NCBI GenBank assembly: GCA_002385265.1
Contig: DGDD01000175.1
Coordinates: 1 to 8,982, forward strand
Source of the DNA: Chitinophagaceae bacterium UBA3961
GTDB taxonomy: Bacteria; Bacteroidota; Bacteroidia; Chitinophagales; Chitinophagaceae
Reading direction: 5' to 3'
Length of the DNA: 8,982 nucleotides
Shown here in pieces: positions 7,736-8,982 of the stretch. Made by a program: the position numbers and the translations under genes. A model generated the notes under the pieces. It saw only the letters and a program-made list of their open reading frames with translations, was not told where the DNA came from and made no database searches. Position 1 is the first letter of the stretch; each line of letters begins with the position of its first letter.

Positions 7736-8116
7736 ATGGAATCAACATTAGACAACCACACAGCAACGCTTCAAATTAGATCTGATCAAGATTCTTTTGA
7801 ATACTTAAAAACACCTTATACCGGCAATCTTAAATTAGAAAATACTTTGGAAATAATTACACACGTCAGCATTCATCCAACACAGTTTCACACACAGTTA
7901 AATGTAGAAGCTGAGGCACATCTCAACCAACATGTGATTGTACGTTTGGTAAACGATCACGGAAAGTTAACGCGGATGTTCGGTTGGTATCTGTTAAAAG
8001 GAATCAATGTAACAAGTATCACGCAATTAAACAATTTGGATAAAGGCTCGTATAATCTTCAAATTTTAAATAAAGAAGGCGAACTAATTTTCACTCAAGC
8101 TGTTTTTAAAGCTTAG
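7736..8116 (+). CDS. Small protein consisting mostly of a degenerate T9SS sorting domain, without a signal peptide
   Basis: The ORF encodes 126 residues with no hydrophobic leader. Residues 44-126 align without gaps over 83 positions to residues 323-405 of the upstream protein, with 21 identities by my count. Shared points include VS-x-x-P, F, LN, the V-x-x-x-G-K turn, the L-x-N-L-x-x-G-x-Y-x-L core and a penultimate Lys. The usual PNPF entry motif has become PTQF, and the KLVKL end has become AVFKA. The ORF is in the same frame as the upstream gene: after that gene's TAA (7724-7726) there are only three codons, ACA ACG GCA, before this ATG. It may be a separate small protein made by translational coupling, or the detached end of a formerly longer protein with two tandem sorting domains. 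The terminator at 8144 places it in the same transcription unit. Without a signal peptide it could not be exported on its own. Existence of the ORF is clear; whether it is translated is uncertain. Confidence 0.6.
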   Translation: MESTLDNHTATLQIRSDQDSFEYLKTPYTGNLKLENTLEIITHVSIHPTQFHTQLNVEAEAHLNQHVIVRLVNDHGKLTRMFGWYLLKGINVTSITQLNNLDKGSYNLQILNKEGELIFTQAVFKA

Positions 8117-8143
8117 TGTTGCTTCTTGGTGTTAGTTTTAAAT

Positions 8144-8174
8144 GAGGGCTCCGAATGGAGCCCTTCGTTTTTTT
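8144..8174 (+). terminator. Rho-independent terminator after the T9SS cargo unit
   Basis: GGGCTCC (8146-8152) and GGAGCCC (8157-8163) form a perfect 7-bp GC-rich stem with a GAAT tetraloop, extended by an A-T pair. After TTCG comes a run of seven T (8168-8174). This is a strong intrinsic terminator 27 bp after the stop of the 126-residue ORF. It shows that the small ORF belongs to the transcription unit of the preceding secreted-protein gene. Confidence 0.88.
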
Positions 8175-8260
8175 GAAATTTGATGTGTGCCCCCAAAGGG
8201 TCGTCTGTGTTTCCTCGTTCTTCGTTCCTCTCATCCTCGCTTCCTCCTCCTACTGATGTG

Positions 8261-8277
8261 CGACCCCTTCAGGGTCG
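8261..8277. repeat. Array hairpin B1 (CGACCC/GGGTCG)
   Basis: CGACCC (8261-8266) and GGGTCG (8272-8277) form a perfect 6-bp stem with a 5-nt loop. This is the first intact palindrome B of the 125-bp array. Confidence 0.8.
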
Positions 8278-8311
8278 AATGCACTGTTGCTCGATGATGG
8301 CTACCAATCTG

Positions 8312-8328
8312 CGACCCCCACAGGGTCG
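8312..8328. repeat. Array hairpin A2 (CGACCC/GGGTCG)
   Basis: CGACCC (8312-8317) and GGGTCG (8323-8328) form a perfect 6-bp stem with a 5-nt loop. It is the best-preserved palindrome A. The next copy (8438-8453) has lost one base and keeps only a 5-bp CGACC/GGTCG stem. Confidence 0.8.
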
Positions 8329-8385
8329 TCTGCGTTTCCTCGTTCTTCGTTCCTCTCATCCTCGCTTCCTCATTCTACTGACGTG

Positions 8386-8402
8386 TGACCCCTACAGGGT
8401 CA
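8386..8402. repeat. Array hairpin B2 (TGACCC/GGGTCA), compensatory variant
   Basis: TGACCC (8386-8391) and GGGTCA (8397-8402) form a perfect stem in which the outer C-G pair of copy B1 is replaced by T-A, with both sides changed together. Copy B3 (8511-8527) also has the outer T-A pair but one internal mismatch. Confidence 0.8.
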
Positions 8403-8577
8403 TATTGCATTGTTGCACGATGATGGCTACTGATGTGCGACCCCACACGGTCGTCTGCGTTTCCTCGTTCTTCGTTCCTCTCATCCTCGCTTCCTCCTCT
8501 TACTGATGTTTGAACCATATCGGGTCATTTTGAAATCTTATTTTGATGAGAGCTACAATCCTGCGCCCTCGATAGAA

Positions 8578-8661
8578 TTGTTTTCAAAGCCGTATCATGA
8601 AATTCAGTTTTGTTAGGCGGCCATCATGGACATTGATTCGCGAAACGAAAAAACTAAAAAA
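8578..8661. other. Spacer between the two repeat arrays, no feature recognised
   Basis: I find no ORF of useful length, tRNA-like fold, promoter match or palindrome here. The last ~20 bases (A-rich, ACTAAAAAA) resemble the A-rich lead-in before each CTTCTGTGC in the GGATT array and may be its degraded left end. Confidence 0.4.
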
Positions 8662-8982
8662 CTTCTGTGCTAGGATTAGAATGATTGATAGGATTAAGTG
8701 TAGGATTACGTTTATTGCCCTGAAGTGAATTCAGTGCCAACTTAAGAACTAAATCACTAAAAAACTAAACAACTTCTGTGCTAGGATTGGAATGATTGAT
8801 GGGATTAGGTGTAGGATTTCGTTTAATGCTAGGATTAAAATGATTTGTCGGATTAGGTGTAGGATTTCGTTTAATGCTTTGAATTTTATTTAGGGCTAAC
8901 TAAAGAACTGAATAACTTAAAAACTAAACAACTTCTGTGCTTGGATTGGAATGATTGATGGGATTAGGTGTAGGATTTCGTT
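8662..8982. repeat. GGATT-rich tandem array, 111-bp unit, continuing past the window edge
   Basis: CTTCTGTGC recurs at 8662, 8773 and 8932. The first interval is 111 bp and the second 159 bp, which is 111 plus an extra 48-bp copy of the GGATT-rich core. Core copies lie at 8671-8718, 8782-8829, 8830-8877 and 8941-8982 (cut by the window). Each contains three GGATT motifs and ATGATT. The 63-bp linkers (8719-8781 and 8878-8940) share only their A-rich right half (AACTAAACAACTTCTGTGC), while their left halves have diverged. The array has no ORF, transposase or CRISPR-like spacer pattern. GGATT-rich intergenic repeats are, to my recollection, widespread in this phylum, without a function I can name. 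Confidence 0.85.

Larger units (their letters stand above)
8187..8577. repeat. 125-bp-period array of REP-like GACCC/GGGTC palindromes and an invariant pyrimidine-rich block
   Basis: About three units are arranged head to tail. Each has palindrome A (near 8187, 8312, 8438), an identical 36-bp pyrimidine-rich block (8211-8246, 8336-8371, 8461-8496, exactly 125 bp apart), palindrome B (8261, 8386, 8511), and a linker with CGATGATGGCTAC (8292-8304 and 8418-8430, degraded near 8543-8556). The outer copies (8187-8203, 8511-8527 and a remnant near 8562-8577) have decayed. From memory, extragenic palindromes with GGGTCG arms are common in Bacteroidota genomes and resemble REP elements moved by RAYT transposases, but no transposase is present here. 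A 108-codon open frame across the array is an accident of the 125-bp repeats and is not called as a gene. Confidence 0.85.

Noticed and set aside
8180..8506. A 108-codon open frame on the plus strand
   Set aside because: It lies entirely inside the 125-bp repeat array, its protein is just the repeated motif (RPLQGRMHCCSMMAT-like) read in shifting frames, and it has no conserved-domain look or start signal.
8187..8982. Possible CRISPR array
   Set aside because: Unit lengths (125 and 111 bp), absence of unique spacers of uniform 30-40 bp between short identical repeats, and no cas genes argue against it.

Overview
The window looks like chromosomal DNA from a member of the Bacteroidota, probably near Chitinophagaceae. 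The evidence is a promoter element of the TAnnTTTG type upstream of several genes, no Shine-Dalgarno sequences, lipoproteins with acidic residues near the lipid-bearing cysteine, a TonB-dependent receptor with an N-terminal carboxypeptidase-regulatory-like domain, and a secreted protein with a type IX secretion (T9SS) C-terminal sorting domain. The family-level placement is an inference.

Layout from left to right. Positions 1-1045 (minus) hold the N-terminal 348 residues of an exported PD40/TolB-like beta-propeller protein that runs off the left edge. It diverges, across a 113-bp promoter region, from a TPR lipoprotein gene (1159-2163), followed by ribulose-phosphate 3-epimerase rpe (2198-2845). 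The rpe 3' end overlaps by 15 bp the 3' end of a convergent gene for an unrecognised lipoprotein (2831-3760, minus). A second divergent region (3761-3863) with a small hairpin and a direct repeat precedes a complete 827-residue TonB-dependent receptor (3864-6347). Next comes a 405-residue T9SS-secreted protein (6509-7726) and then a 126-residue ORF (7736-8116). The last 83 residues of that ORF align without gaps to the T9SS sorting domain of its neighbour. A strong intrinsic terminator at 8144-8174 ends this unit.

The remaining ~800 bp are non-coding and repetitive. An array with a 125-bp period (8187-8577) is built from GACCC/GGGTC hairpins and an invariant 36-bp pyrimidine-rich block. A second, unrelated array rich in GGATT (8662 to the window end) has a 111-bp period with an internal 48-bp duplication.

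Most of the genes are cell-envelope functions (surface propeller, two lipoproteins, outer-membrane receptor, secreted T9SS cargo), with rpe as the one central-metabolism gene. No complete novel defence or mobile system is visible. The observation most worth following is the pair of tandem T9SS sorting domains separated by a single in-frame TAA. The hairpin array with a covarying stem pair comes second.
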